From the NCBI GenBank assembly GCA_965153355.1, contig OZ231127.1, forward strand, positions 27,900,001 through 27,964,000: 64,000 bases of DNA, in the 5' to 3' direction. Source of the stretch: Flaccisagitta enflata. Taxonomy: Eukaryota; Chaetognatha; Sagittoidea; Aphragmophora. Position 1 is the first letter of the stretch. Each line of letters starts with the position of its first letter. This document shows, in pieces, positions 23,691 through 35,164 of this stretch. The notes under the pieces were generated by a model. The model searched no databases. It saw nothing but the letters and a program-made list of their open reading frames with translations, and had not been told where the DNA came from. The translations under genes and the position numbers were made by a program.

Positions 23691-24426
23691 ATAAAACTTG
23701 TTTAAGTCCGAGCAAGCGGCTGATGAAGACGTTGAGGGAGCTGTTGCTGATGCCTCTGCTGATTGCCGAACGTGTCCAGGCATGATTTCTGCTGCAGCAC
23801 TGCTTCTCGATACCTTCTTTTCGCAAACATAACAATCTTACACGTCTGCCTGAATGTTGATGCAATGAATTATAGTCCGGGCGTAGCGATACAATTGACA
23901 TATGAAGCAAACTTAATGGGGAGACAGCCGCAGATAGTTGGGTAGCGGCAGTGCTACAGAAATAGAGTTGCTTAAATGAAAATGATTCCAAATACTTTAA
24001 GACAAATTTGACGCAGACTGGCGGACTCATGGACGCGTTTCTACATTTAGAAGTTCTACATACACACCCTCCATGTGTGATTTTAATGCGTGGCCTATTC
24101 GCGTATTTGTGAGCACTTAAAATGTTGCTTGTACACAACAAAAATTAATAAAAGATTTTGGGCATGAAAAAATACTCTGTTTCGACATCATGGCGTTTGG
24201 CAGTTAAAGAATTACCTATCGTTTTCTGCTTGGATCCATAAAGAGCTTATAAATGTCGTTATGCCCAGCGATGCCGTTGCATTTTTCAAGCTTTCCAAAC
24301 GACTCCACGAAAAAATGAATATTTTTCACTGCAGAAATTTACCGCTCGGCGGCTTACCCTTTCCATTCTAACATCAGTACACAGCTAAAGAAGGGTGGGA
24401 AGGAATGCGGCTTCTTGAGCGATATG

Positions 24427-26202
24427 AAATGGCCTCCCTTCAACCATGTGTTTGAAGTGGCGCACGGCCTTGTGGGCAGCATGAAGCTCCCTGTCATATG
24501 GGGGCCACTTTTGTTGGCTGTCTGAGAGCTTTTTTGAGAAGAAAGCCAGCGGCTCCCATCCCTTTGGACCGCGTTGCTCAATGACTGCTCCAATTGCAAC
24601 ATCAGAAGCATCAGAAGTGATTGCCAGAGGAAGGGATGGGTCTGGGTGGCGCAGCATTGTGGCCTTAGCCAAAGCTTCCTTGATTGCGTCAAAAGATTGC
24701 TGCATATTTTGGTCCCATGCCAGACGTTTTGGTTTGCTGCCAAGTGACTCGAAAAGGAAATATAGATGGTGAGCTGCTTTGGGGATGAACCGACGATAGT
24801 AGTTGACCATCCCCAAAAAGCGTTGAAGCTCTTTGATGGTGGTCGGAGGCTTGACTTTTCTGATGGCCTCGACTTTTTCGGGTAAGGGCCGGATTCCACT
24901 TTCGTCAACCAGGTGGCCCAGAAACTCAATGGATTTTTTCCCCAAGACACACTTTTTTCGATTGACCACTAGCCCATTGGCCTCGAGGATCTCGAACACA
25001 TTTTTGAGGTCTTCTAGATGTTCTTCCATGGTCTCTGATGCAATTAAAATGTCGTCCAAATACACAAAGGTATGAGGGACATCACCCAAGATCTGATCCA
25101 TCAGACGCTGGAAATCTTGGCCAGCATTTTTTAGGCCAAAAGGGCATCGAGGGAAGACAAATAGTCCAAAAGGAGTAATCACAGCTGTCTTGCGCACGTC
25201 GCTCGGGTTGACAGGAATTTGGTGGTACCCCTTTAAGAGGTCCACCTTTGAAAATATTTTCTTTCCACGGAGCTCAGCATTGAAATCTTGCAGACTCTTA
25301 ACAGGGTACCTGTCTGTAGTTGTCATTGTATTCAAACGCCTATAGTCTCCGCATACTCTCCAACCCCCACATGGACTTTCTTTTTCACATGTGCATGGGG
25401 AGTTGCATGGTTTGGTTGTTACAAGGAGGGGAGACGACCATTCACTTTTTCCCCTTTCACACACTCCTAACTCGACAAGCTTGTCCAACTCAGCCTTTGC
25501 TACAGCCAGTTTTTCTGGAGACAATTTTCTTGCCCTTGACTGAACCGGTGGACCGTCGGTTGGTATGTAATGTAACACTCCATGGTCAACTTCCTTAACT
25601 TTGAATGTAGGATTTGACAAGTCAGGAAACGATTGGTCAAGTAGTTGGTAATATGGATCCATAATTTGTGACACATGATTGATCCTTATTGGTTCATTCT
25701 CCGTCTCGAAATTGGCTTTTAGCACAGAGAAATCTCTCAAGTCAATTAAGGTGCCGTCTCTATGGTTTGGGGCTAAATAGGCATGGGCTAAAAAATCTGC
25801 CCCTAAGATTGGTTGCCTAACGTCAGCAATGGTAACTGGGAAGACTATTTTCCTATCAGCAAGATGAATGGGAATTCGACTTACCCCATAGCAGGGGATT
25901 TTTGATCCATTTGCTGCTTGAAGTTGGGTTCCATTGGGTCCTTTGAGACGTTGAGCCATGGTGGGGGGCAAGATTGATAGGACGGCTCCTCCGTCCACAA
26001 GCCATTTTTTGTGAGTGAGAACATCGTGAACATAGAGTAGATCACTTTTAAATGATGATGAGGAGGGGAGAGCCGCCTTCACATTCGGCGCGCCCCCTGG
26101 CCGTTTCCCTGAGGCTTCTGTTGAGCTTTGAAAGAAGCATACTTGGAGCAGGTGGGCATACATCTTGTCGACTTTTCCTTGAACTTGCGATGGAAATAAC
26201 AA
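24427..26202 (-). CDS. pol: Pol: protease, reverse transcriptase, RNase H N-terminal half
   Basis: Open pol frame in -1 phase to gag. Protease: WLVDGGAVLSILPP, where the family usually has D-T/S-G, so the catalytic triplet is D-G-G. Reverse transcriptase: RVCGDYRRLN, FSKVDLLKGYHQIPV, FGLFVFPRCPFGLKNA, the active site YLDDILIAS and FLGMVNYYRRFIP, all as in Ty3/gypsy. RNase H begins at ITSDASDVAIGAVIEQ, continues through PLAFFSKKLS and YDRELHAAHKAVRHF, and is cut after EGRPF by the 5.15-kb segment. The open frame runs a further 14 unrelated codons to a stop at 24385. The next homologous piece is at 19272 and below. Confidence 0.9.
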
Positions 26203-27356
26203 ACGTTGTCGTTTGCTTGATCGGCTGTCGTCTTGCTGCTGCTGCTGCTGCTGCTGCTGCGACTCGAGTTGCTCTGTTGGTTGTTGAAACGAGGACGGCT
26301 GCGGCTGCGTTGTCGGCCATTTCCACGCTGTTGATTGCGTCTGACAAAGTTGATGTCAGTCTCATCCTCATCACTAAAGGCAGAAGTGAACTGGCTTGAT
26401 GCTGTTGAGTCAATTTGGTTGATTGAAGAGAGGCTTTTTTCAAGGGGTCGTCCTTGTTTGTCAAAATAGTCATCAGCTACTTTGGCCACTTCATCTGCTG
26501 TCATTTCTTCTACTCCTTTCCCCATGATTTCGCGAATCCTAGGTGGAATTGATTTGAGCAAATGCTCCTTTCTTATGTCATCAATCTCGACATCTTTTGT
26601 GTCTTCTTTCAGTTGGAGCAGATATTGTGACGGTTTCAGATCTTGTCTGGGTATCTCTCCCATCAGTTTGACTGTCTGTTGACGACGAGATGGACCATAT
26701 TCTTCTTTCAGATAAATGAGAAAATCTTCCCATTCCTGTTCTGAGTTGGTTCCATAGAGGAAAGCGTCGATTTTGGGAACCATTTTGACTTGAAATATGG
26801 ACTCAAGCCATGCAAACTTGTCACGAGGCTCTGTGACTCCCACTCGGTCATAGGCTGCTAATAACCTGCGAATCCAGACATGAATGTTTTTTCTGTCAAA
26901 TGGAGGGAGATCTGGCTTCTTCTTGGGGGGAGGCCTCGGGTTGGTGGCCATTTGAGTCGACATGTTGGCAAAGGCATCGGTCAGTCTGCTGACTGCATCT
27001 TGTGACTGTTGCAGCTGTCTTGCTTGTTCTTCTAGGAACGTTGCCTGCCTTGCTGCAAATGCATTTGCCTCCTGCAATTGTTGATGCTGCTTTGTGGCGA
27101 TTTTCTGCAAGTGAAGAATTTTCTGGTCAGCTGTCATTGCTGCCAATTGCTCTGCTGTCACGATATCCATTGTTGGAAGTCTGAGGCCGTTGCTTTGGTC
27201 AATGGAGAGAAGAGTCACCGGTTGTGATGGACTGCTGTCTTCAAAGTCGATTGGAATTGGTCCCTGATCGTTTTGCTGCAATACAGATTGTTGCTGTAAT
27301 GGCGTTTGTGAAAATGGGTTGTGAGGGATGTGAGGATGGTGAGATTGACCACTCAT
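26079..27356 (-). CDS. gag: Gag polyprotein of the Ty3/gypsy element
   Basis: A 425-codon ORF. The N-terminal third is Gln-rich with a heptad-like segment (about residues 75-135), then a Pro/Lys linker. The capsid-like region at about 150-290 contains HVWIRRLLAAYD and a YGPSR motif typical of invertebrate Ty3/gypsy Gag. A Ser-run linker follows. The C-terminus has a Cys/His knuckle of form CX2HX9CX3C (CYFHRKF to PTC), as in Mag-like elements rather than the retroviral CCHC. The frame ends just past a GGGAAAC heptamer and overlaps pol by about 120 bp, so Pol is made by -1 frameshifting. The ORF is uninterrupted. Confidence 0.88.
   Translation of the reverse strand: MSGQSHHPHIPHNPFSQTPLQQQSVLQQNDQGPIPIDFEDSSPSQPVTLLSIDQSNGLRLPTMDIVTAEQLAAMTADQKILHLQKIATKQHQQLQEANAFAARQATFLEEQARQLQQSQDAVSRLTDAFANMSTQMATNPRPPPKKKPDLPPFDRKNIHVWIRRLLAAYDRVGVTEPRDKFAWLESIFQVKMVPKIDAFLYGTNSEQEWEDFLIYLKEEYGPSRRQQTVKLMGEIPRQDLKPSQYLLQLKEDTKDVEIDDIRKEHLLKSIPPRIREIMGKGVEEMTADEVAKVADDYFDKQGRPLEKSLSSINQIDSTASSQFTSAFSDEDETDINFVRRNQQRGNGRQRSRSRPRFNNQQSNSSRSSSSSSSSKTTADQANDNVCYFHRKFKEKSTRCMPTCSKYASFKAQQKPQGNGQGARRM
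26103..26109 (-). promoter_or_regulatory. -1 ribosomal frameshift heptamer GGGAAAC
   Basis: On the minus strand the gag codons read CAG GGA AAC, so the heptamer G GGA AAC is in the canonical X XXY YYZ phase. The pol frame is exactly -1 relative to gag and open here. About 8 nt downstream a GC-rich segment (GGGGGCGCGCC, then GGCG and CTCCCC) could form the stimulatory stem. Confidence 0.8.
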
Positions 27357-29729
27357 TGGTGGATATTGAGAGAAATGAAATAGACTGTTGTTTTGATGAT
27401 GATTAACTTGATGTTAAACTCGTCACGAGCTCGAGATCGCGATTCCTGATTCATGTCACATGACCTGAGGATTTGTCACGGATGCAGGAGAGAGAGGCAA
27501 TTGAGAATTGGAAACTCCTGCCATGAGAGATGAGTAGGTCGATCTAAAACTGATTTAGAATTCGATCTAAAACACTTCTTGGATCATTTCTATGTGATTT
27601 CCACATATATATATGCTTAACAATGCTGTACACATGAGCTGGCTGAGCAGCTGAGCGAGAATATATGAGTTGAATCGATGTGAAGGTGACTGATGAGTAG
27701 AATAAGTCAATGAGAAGAGAGGTCTCGAATTTTAAAGCTGAATTCCAAACCGTTTAGGAGTTATTCACCTTTTCCTTCAGTTAGCTCATTTGCATTTTGT
27801 GGCCTTGTATTTCTCTGCTTGATCATCCTCGTGTTCATAGATTCCTATGGTGCGACGTATCTATGGAAAGCCCATACCCTCTTTATACCAGAGGTCGAAA
27901 TCCTCCAGTGAATTTTCTCTCTGAGCTACCGTTTGGCTGCTATGGCTTTGAGAAGAAGTTGGAGTTGGTCGTCGCGTTCGGAGGCGTCAACGGCGAGATT
28001 GTTGAGAGTCGGAAGGAAGGTGACGGTTGGGTGTTGTTTATCAGCTGTTGATGCACATTCCTATGAGTTTTCATGAAGCTGCTTCAACTGGTTGAGGTGC
28101 AGTGGCTCGTCGAAGGGCGTAGATGTGACGATCGCGATTGGACGACTTTTGTTCGCGTCAACGCGTCAACGCGGCACTTGGCGACGGAAACTCGTTGTGC
28201 TGGCCAAGATACTCGTAGTGCTGAACCTGATGAACGTTGTCCTTGCGTTTGAAGACGATTGGATGAGAATTGGCTCGTCAGGAGTCGATCGAAGTTGCAG
28301 TAGGTGGCGGTCGACGTTTGACAATGTTCGACGACGTTGTTGGAGGACTTCCCGATGGACTTCATTGACGCCGTTTTCAGAGCAGCTAGTCTGTGGTCTG
28401 AAGAGGTTGTATATTGATTTTTATGACAATCAGATAAGAACTCTGCTGTCTGGACGAGTTTTAGTCGACGGCGGGCGGCGGTCGAGGGTGGACGATCTTT
28501 GCCGACGTTGTTGACGCACTTGTCGATGGAGTTGATCGACGCCATTTTAAAGGCACTTAGTCTACCATCTGAAGAGGCTGTCTTTCAATTTTTATGACGA
28601 TCCAATCAAAACTCTGCGTTCGAGAGGCGTTTTAGTCGGCATCCTCGACGGCGGCGGTTGTAGTCGCGGTTGAAGCACTCTGACGGGCTGCTGGAGGCTC
28701 GTGATGGGCGCCACGACAACGTAGTGTTGTAGTGGACGTCTTGATGCACCTGCCTGTCGCTTTTGGTGGTGCTGACGGTCGTCGTTTGGGCGTGAGGGCG
28801 TTGCGAGTGATGTGTACCACGGCGGTTGTTGTGCTGGGGTGAAGAAGGTGGGGAAGCAGCTGACGAAGTGTTGGAAGGTCCCCAGCGTTGTCAGCACGGC
28901 ACGATGGCGTAGAGGGGGTTGTGTTGGACTCGACTGCGTGGCGTCACGGCCCTCGGGGTCCCCGTTGAGGTGGTGGACGATGGCAAAGCCCCCAAACATG
29001 CAGGATTGAAACAGGGAAGGAAACCAGAGTTTAGTAATGAAAACAAATGTTTGTGTTGGTCTGTTTGTTGGTCAGAGAGGGATAAACGAGTGAGTTAATG
29101 TTGTGTTACACTCTTCTTCAGCTCACCCAACTAGTGAGTGTGTTGTTCCGGCACTGAAGCCCCTCACGACCAATCTCCATGGGCTGGAGGCGACTCCGGT
29201 GTTAGCCCTTGACAGCCCTGTTAAGGGCCAAGTCTCGGGACCCTGTTGCTGTAGAAAATGTTATTTGTTTTGGCCTTGGACTCGTTTTTTAGCGGCGACG
29301 ATCGACCCCCTGTGGTGACAATTGCAGGGTGCAAAAGTTCCTTTCACAGGGGGGGTTTGTAGATCGTTTGGGGGCCCCCCTCGGTGGCCACTAACAGGTG
29401 TAGGGCTCCTTTCAAGGGGGGGTTTTCGGTGATATCAGATGGTTGGAGGGAAATAATGCCTGTGAGGCCTGTGAGGCCTGTGAGGCGGCACCCTGAGTAG
29501 TCATTCTACTCAGTCTCTCTCTCTCCCATTGTCTCTCTCCCTCCTCTTCATCTCGTCTCTCTCTCTCTCTCTTTCCTTATTCTATCCTCTGATTTCTTTC
29601 CCATTTCGCTATGGCTGATGAAGGCAAAAGCATTTGTCGAAAATTCCCAAATTAATTCCATCGTTGTTGATACATGCAAGTTAAATACATTCGATATGCC
29701 TCAACCAACTTCGTCCAATTTCCACGCAA
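27357..29729 (-). other. Leader of the Ty3/gypsy element (between 5' LTR and gag)
   Basis: About 2.4 kb without a recognisable gene, long for a Ty3/gypsy leader. It holds two imperfect tandem units of about 171 bp (about 28330-28665, each carrying a CTGAAGAGG and a TTTTTATGAC segment), a G-rich stretch at 29330-29420 and three GCCTGTGAG repeats at about 29459-29485. Open frames here (for example 28084-28545) show no family signature. Part of it may be foreign, because the LTR edge at 29730 is abrupt. Confidence 0.55.
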
Positions 29730-30300
29730 AACGGTAGTAACTGTTTAATAGCACAACTTAGCCTTTGGCATAAGTTTTTACCACAAGAGGAAAACAAGTA
29801 TATGTCCAAGGCACTTTGCCTTTTATTCATCAGCATTAAAAGCAAGAGGATATGTCTCCATGCTAAGCAGACCTAAGAACAAAGAACCAGAATAACAGTC
29901 TGGCATCTCTAAGGTCAACTCTGCCTCCGGGCTCGGTGCTACGGAGGCAGCCATATTGGATTGATCATGTGATCAAGCTTCAGTTCCCAAGAACAAACAG
30001 AAGAACAATATAACCGCAGTGACACTACTACTAGCGCCCTCTACAGACAACCAAAGGCGTAATCAAAGGAGAAGGATAAAAGAGCATATCGGCTGGCGAG
30101 AGGCTGAGCACCAAAAGGCCAGGCAGAGTTATCGTACCTTTTGTCGTTCCGGTACTACAGTACCCAACGGTTATAGTACCCCTCCAGTCCCCCTCTCTGA
30201 TTGGTGGAAAAAATGCAACTCTTAATAGATTTCCCTCTTTGATTGGCCGAACTTTTTTAAAGAACTATTAATAACCTCAGAGGGGACAGCTGAACAAAAG

Positions 30301-30369
<69 letters not shown>

Positions 30370-31003
30370 AAGAAAGTATCTATCTTTTACAAATATTAAG
30401 AGGAAAAAAGAGAGAGAATAAGAAATCACGAAAAAGACAGAAAAAGATTATCATTCTTGTCCTTCTTCAACCTGTCCCTCTGGATTTATAATAATTTTAA
30501 TTTAAATGGACATGACAGCAAGGTTTTCAAAAGAAGGGTACTATAGTGTATTACGAAATCCACCGTCCCCTGCCGTCCCTACAGTACCTAGTACTATAGC
30601 TATATCCTTCCGCACCAAAAAGGCTCCTAAAAGGGGCAGGGGCAGTATCTCCTGAAGGGCAGGAGCTAGGACAAAAATGACCCCAGATTTGGGGTCGCCT
30701 TTGGCTAAGCTTTATAGGAGCGGGGGGTAGAGGGGTCGATGTATGGGGTAGCACTATGGTGGACCAAGGGGTGCCCCAGGGGTGATTGGGGTAGTGAACA
30801 TAAAAAGACCCATATCTCCGGAACCATACATCGCAGAATCAAGTGTGATATATCAATGGAAAGGGCAAAGTGCACTCTACAACATCCAACAGGTTTCACT
30901 AGCTCAATATGTAAATGAAAATAGGTTACTATATTAAGGAATGGACTTAGCCATTTTCATGCTGAAAATACCAAAGTATAGTAAAACCCTTACAATGTCT
31001 ACA
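29730..31003 (-). repeat. 5' LTR of the Ty3/gypsy element, with an internal insertion
   Basis: Matches 15539-16308 apart from a 495-bp insertion at 30117-30611 and roughly nine single-base differences. Similarity stops at 29730, so the U5 end and primer-binding site expected by comparison with the other LTR are not recognisable. Confidence 0.88.
30117..30611. mobile_element. 495-bp insertion in the 5' LTR
   Basis: Absent from the other LTR. It is flanked by the 9-bp direct repeat GCACCAAAA (30108-30116 and 30612-30620). Near its ends there are related GTACT/AGTACC motifs and it contains a (GA)n tract at 30303-30366. No coding region. A 9-bp duplication would fit a Mutator-like non-autonomous DNA element, but I see no clean terminal inverted repeat. 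Confidence 0.7.
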
Positions 31004-31256
31004 ACCCTAACCCTAACCCGAAACATATAGCTCCAAAGTGAAGTTTAACCCTAACCCTAACCCGCAACATATACCTCAAAACAGAAGTCAAACCCTAACC
31101 CTAACCCTAACCCATATACCTCCAAAGAGAAGTCGAATAAGGTTAGGGTTAGGGTTTGAAGGTTAGGGTTTGGAGGTTAGGGTTAATGTTTCAGAAAGTG
31201 AGCGACATGCACCCGCTCATGAGCGTGGCGGGTTAGGGTTAGGGTTAGGGTAAGCG
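31004..31256. repeat. Telomere-like (ACCCTA)n/(TTAGGG)n array, right of the retrotransposon
   Basis: CCCTAA runs alternate with ACATATACCTCCAAAG spacers in about 50-bp units, then switch to GGTTAGGGTTAGGG orientation after 31138. With the left array it forms one interstitial or subtelomeric block interrupted by the element. Confidence 0.85.
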
Positions 31257-31370
31257 TTATAAGAAAGTATAGCACTTTTACGCTTGAGCTTTAAACCCTG
31301 ATGAATCTAGTAAAACTGAAACACGTGTCGGTTTTACGTTTTCGTTCCTATCCCTTCTGTTCTGAATGAA

Positions 31371-31443
31371 TTAATGAATGAATGAATGAATGAATGAATG
31401 AATGAATGAATGAGTGAATGAGTGAATGAGTGAATGAATGAAT
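31371..31443. repeat. (TGAA)n microsatellite
   Basis: Includes TGAGTGAA variants at the right end. Confidence 0.95.
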
Positions 31444-31449
31444 GATCTC

Positions 31450-32118
31450 CAAGAATCCAAATATTTTTTTTCAAGGATTCAAGAATGTGTCCGCATTGTA
31501 AACGGCAGTCCGAGTTTCAATGTAAAACGATACGCGTTCCCAATGTTGCGTTAATATTCTTGCAGGTAATTGTGTAGAATTAGAGAAGGGCATAAATGGC
31601 ACGACGGAATGTGTGAGCTAAGTTCTATTCTGCAACATTTCTTGTACAGAAGCGAAGACGCACATAAACATTATCTATCGAGACGATTTGTCTTCATCTA
31701 TTAACTTGAGTGTCCTCGCTTGAAAAACTTACTTGCCATATTGTGGTCTTTCGATCATTTAGACATTGACAGACTTGTAAATCGGCACAATCCTGGTGTG
31801 CGCCTTCATTTGAACGAAAAACGCGGCAAACAATGAACTATGCAAATCTAAGACTGAACACCTTGGATGAACAATTGAACATTATGGTAGAGAAAAGGAA
31901 AAACAGGGAGATTACTTGGCCTGCGCCGATGCAAAGTTGTGAAAAGATTTGTTGAGTACGTGAAAGATCAGTAAGTCGTAGCGTGTTTAACTTATATGCC
32001 AATTAAATCTGACCCTTAAATTTGAAGGGCGGTCGGAAAGCCGACCAACCATCGCTGTAGTGAAGGCGCGAGGCGGGAGAAACAAGGTGTGGGCCGCGCA
32101 CTTAATACGTAAGTCTAC
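31450..32118. other. Stretch without recognised gene
   Basis: No ORF with family motifs; no repeat pair recognised. Confidence 0.5.
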
Positions 32119-32366
32119 ATTTTTAGTCGCGTGCAACGCGACTCTATAATTATATATAGGGCACTTTTCGTCCGTCACAAAGTCGTTTGAAAGGCATTAC
32201 ATTTCAAACGTTTTAAAGACATTTTAAAGGTTTTAGGGTATCAATATGAACTTGTTGGCTAATTCAAAGGTCACTTTGAAAATTTTAGTCCTACTGCCTG
32301 TCTGTTTGTCCGACGTTTTGTGAAAATGCCGACGCACGCGACTTAGATCTAATGACCTTGTTTCGT
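32119..32366 (+). mobile_element. INE-like repeat, GTCGCGTGC subfamily
   Basis: Head GTCGCGTGCAACGCGAC at 32126; box GCACGCGAC at 32334-32342 (9-bp pairing); tail TTAGATCTAATGACCTTGTTT. The tetranucleotide tract is nearly lost. Confidence 0.78.
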
Positions 32367-32812
32367 AGTAAATCAGTTGAAAAATACCATGATAAACGAA
32401 ACACGAAAATTTTGAATCTGTATCGGCACCATCAGCAATTTACCATCAATGTCAACGGCAATTTAAACAACAAAACAATCAATGACCATCTCAGCGACAA
32501 AAATGAATTTCATGAGCGAGGGAATCACTGATACAACGCTTTACGACTGGATTCTTTTTCCTTTCAATACAATCGAGTTTTCCATCATGCTTTATCCCCT
32601 CTCACTCTCACTTTCATTTCATAGCCTTATTTCTCATCATCTTCCCCTCAATTTTCTCCCCTTATGACCTTCCCTTCCTCTCCCCCTTCAATCTTCCCCT
32701 TCAATCTCCCTTTTTCTAAAGAAAGTCACGCAATTTCTCTCTTCAATTTCTTCCTTCCTTAGTGGGCCGGTTTTTTTCCTCGGTCTTCTGAAGAAAACGT
32801 CTCCCCCCCCCT

Positions 32813-32986
<174 letters not shown>

Positions 32987-33288
32987 TTTACTTTGGAATG
33001 ACTCATGAGACTCTTGAGGCCCTGAAATGCTTGTTTGTGAAAAGCCCCATGGAATAAAAGAGATTTTGCTAAGACATCAACAACTACAACGGCACGAGTC
33101 ATGACGACAACAAAGAAAGTCATGATGACAAAAAAAAAAAAAAAAACCAAGTAAAAAGCCTGAACGGTTTATGTCTGTGACAATTTTAGTGAAATATGTC
33201 ATAATTGAAAATATTAGAAGATCATACCGCCTTATCACGACACATTGTGGAGAAATCTTCAAAGACGAAGTTGATCGAGTAAAGAGCG

Positions 33289-33320
33289 ATAACAACAACA
33301 ACAACAACAACAACAACAAC
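33289..33320. repeat. (AAC)n microsatellite
   Basis: About ten units. Confidence 0.93.
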
Positions 33321-33329
33321 TCGATTCAG

Positions 33330-35160
33330 CTTGAAAGGTTCATCCAATCAAACATGTTATGCAACATGTGAAAACGAAAATCCTTGTCAAAAGCGCATCA
33401 TTCCCCCCCCCCCATTGAAAAAAAAACATCAACGAGAAACTTGATAAGATGTCTGTTGAGAATCTGGCGCTATGCATTTATGGGGATTTCCTGCTCCATC
33501 CTCCAGTTCCCCCGGGGAAAAGGACCATATGTGCTAGAATAGTTTTTAAATTAAAAAAATGTAACAACCACTTTTTTTCTACAACGAGGCATGCGGATGG
33601 TGCGTACTTACTTGGGCGCTTGGCCTAGGGAAAGCTTAGACTGTGAGTTGCAGATAGTAGATTACAGGTTGAAGATTCACCAAGGGGAAAGAAGCAGAGA
33701 CCAATAGATAGACTGACAGACAGACCGGAAGTAGCTTAGAAGACAGACTATCGAGTATCGACAACGGACGTGATTGTCCGGTCATTCTAGATTCTCGATG
33801 AGACCTTTGGAGGTCATCAATATTTGATATGAGGCTTCCTTGGCAGTGGAAGCACGTTTGTCATCTTTGGACTCAATTTCTTCGCCATTTTGCAATTCCC
33901 TTTTTTTTTCTTTTGCGTCCACTTTTTTTCGCGCTTGCTCTCGATTTTAAAGTAAGTCAGTTTGAAATTCGTAATGATTATGGTTGCCTTCTACACATCG
34001 TAGTTCTAGTAGTTTTTCATGGATCGTTTTTGCCTACTGATGCCAACTTAATCTTACCAGGTCAGCTTTGACAGCCGATGCCGTCTCATGACTGATGAGA
34101 TATCTAAGACATATCTGAGATATCTCCCCAAATGTCGCATCACAAGTTTTTTTTATTCCCCCGGCAGTTTTTTTTAGGAGCGTAAGAAACATACTTGTTC
34201 ATTCGGAAAAGCCGAAAGAAAAACAAAGGTAATTTCAGATTTGCGTGATGTACTTCATGAGAAAATTAGGCAGTTGAGTTTGAAACGAAAAAGTCACTTG
34301 TGAGAACAATTACCTACAAAAGTGGATCTGATTGAGAAGAAATGAGGTTGAATATCATCGTTCAATTGGTATTTGTTCAGATCGTTATTTTGGGTAAGCC
34401 CAATAATCACCGTGGTCAAGCTTTTCAAAAAAAGAAACAATTGCATTGTAGTGTTGTTACTAGAGGAAATAAATAATGTAGCATTAAATAGGATGTTGCA
34501 GAAGATCTGGTTGGAGCGTGTTAGAGAACATCAAATTAGGGCCTAATTCAAATGGAGTGATGAAGCTAATATGATTATATCCATGATGAAAGAAAAAAAC
34601 AGATTGAAAACCATTCCTACTTCGTTTTGCGTGTACGTCTTCACAATTTATTGGTACGTTCTTGTTTTGCTTTATAAGATTTTTTTTTCCGGAATGGTGT
34701 GACTTCTAATTTGTGCTTAATTACGCGTAATGACGTCCCTATATGACGAATTACATAAATGAAACAGATTCAATAAAGAAAACACCACTCAGCGACTACC
34801 CGTGCGCATTAAATGTTATGACAACACTTGCAAGCGCGCGACCCAATTAGCCTTCACACTAAAAGTATGTGTTTGTTTGTTTGTTTGTATGTTTGTTTGT
34901 TCATTCAACGATGTAGATGATTCCTTTCCGAATTTTCATTCATTGTGTTTTTGGTTTCGACGCCTTATTGGATTTCGTATCTTCTGAAGAGGAAGGGAAC
35001 GGAGACAAACAGCAGCCGATAGAATGGCATCGACCATCCTATGATAAAAATGTTGGGCGGGACAGAGGGGGGGAGAGCATCATGGTTGAAATATGTATCA
35101 TAAGAAATTTCGGAAGCTGTCAATGAGACACAAGGTCTAAACACAAAAAAAAATCTATCA
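33330..35160. other. Stretch without recognised gene
   Basis: Short ORFs only; no clear repeats beyond a (TTTG)n run at about 34870-34900. Confidence 0.5.
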
Positions 35161-35164
35161 CATT

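Larger units (their letters stand above)
19273..24426. other. 5.15-kb segment interrupting the retrotransposon RNase H
   Basis: Its junctions are sharp at the protein level: RNase H homology stops at 24427 and resumes at 19272. Ends are inverted: CATATCG at 19274-19280 and CGATATG at 24420-24426. No target duplication longer than 1-2 bp is seen and no transposase gene. Inside are a fold-back element (20940-21428), two TA-flanked TIR elements (21433-22164, 22641-23214), an INE-like tail and a coding-like minisatellite (about 23340-23690). It may be one large non-autonomous insertion or a compound rearrangement. Confidence 0.6.
15495..31003 (-). mobile_element. Ty3/gypsy LTR retrotransposon, near complete but interrupted
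   Basis: A minus-strand element with LTRs of about 0.8 kb, gag, protease, reverse transcriptase, RNase H and integrase in Ty3/gypsy order. LTR ends are TGTAG and CTACA, flanked by ACCC on both sides (15491-15494 and 31004-31007). Removing the element leaves an in-register (ACCCTA)n array. It is split by a 5.15-kb segment (about 19273-24426) inside RNase H, has one stop codon in integrase, a 495-bp insertion in the 5' LTR, and an altered 5' LTR/leader junction. About nine mismatches over about 770 shared LTR bases suggest a fairly recent insertion. It is not intact. Confidence 0.9.

Noticed and set aside
28084-28545. Overlapping open frames of about 150 codons on both strands in the retrotransposon leader
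   Set aside because: They fall in a GC-rich tandem duplication, are open on both strands, and lack recognisable domains.
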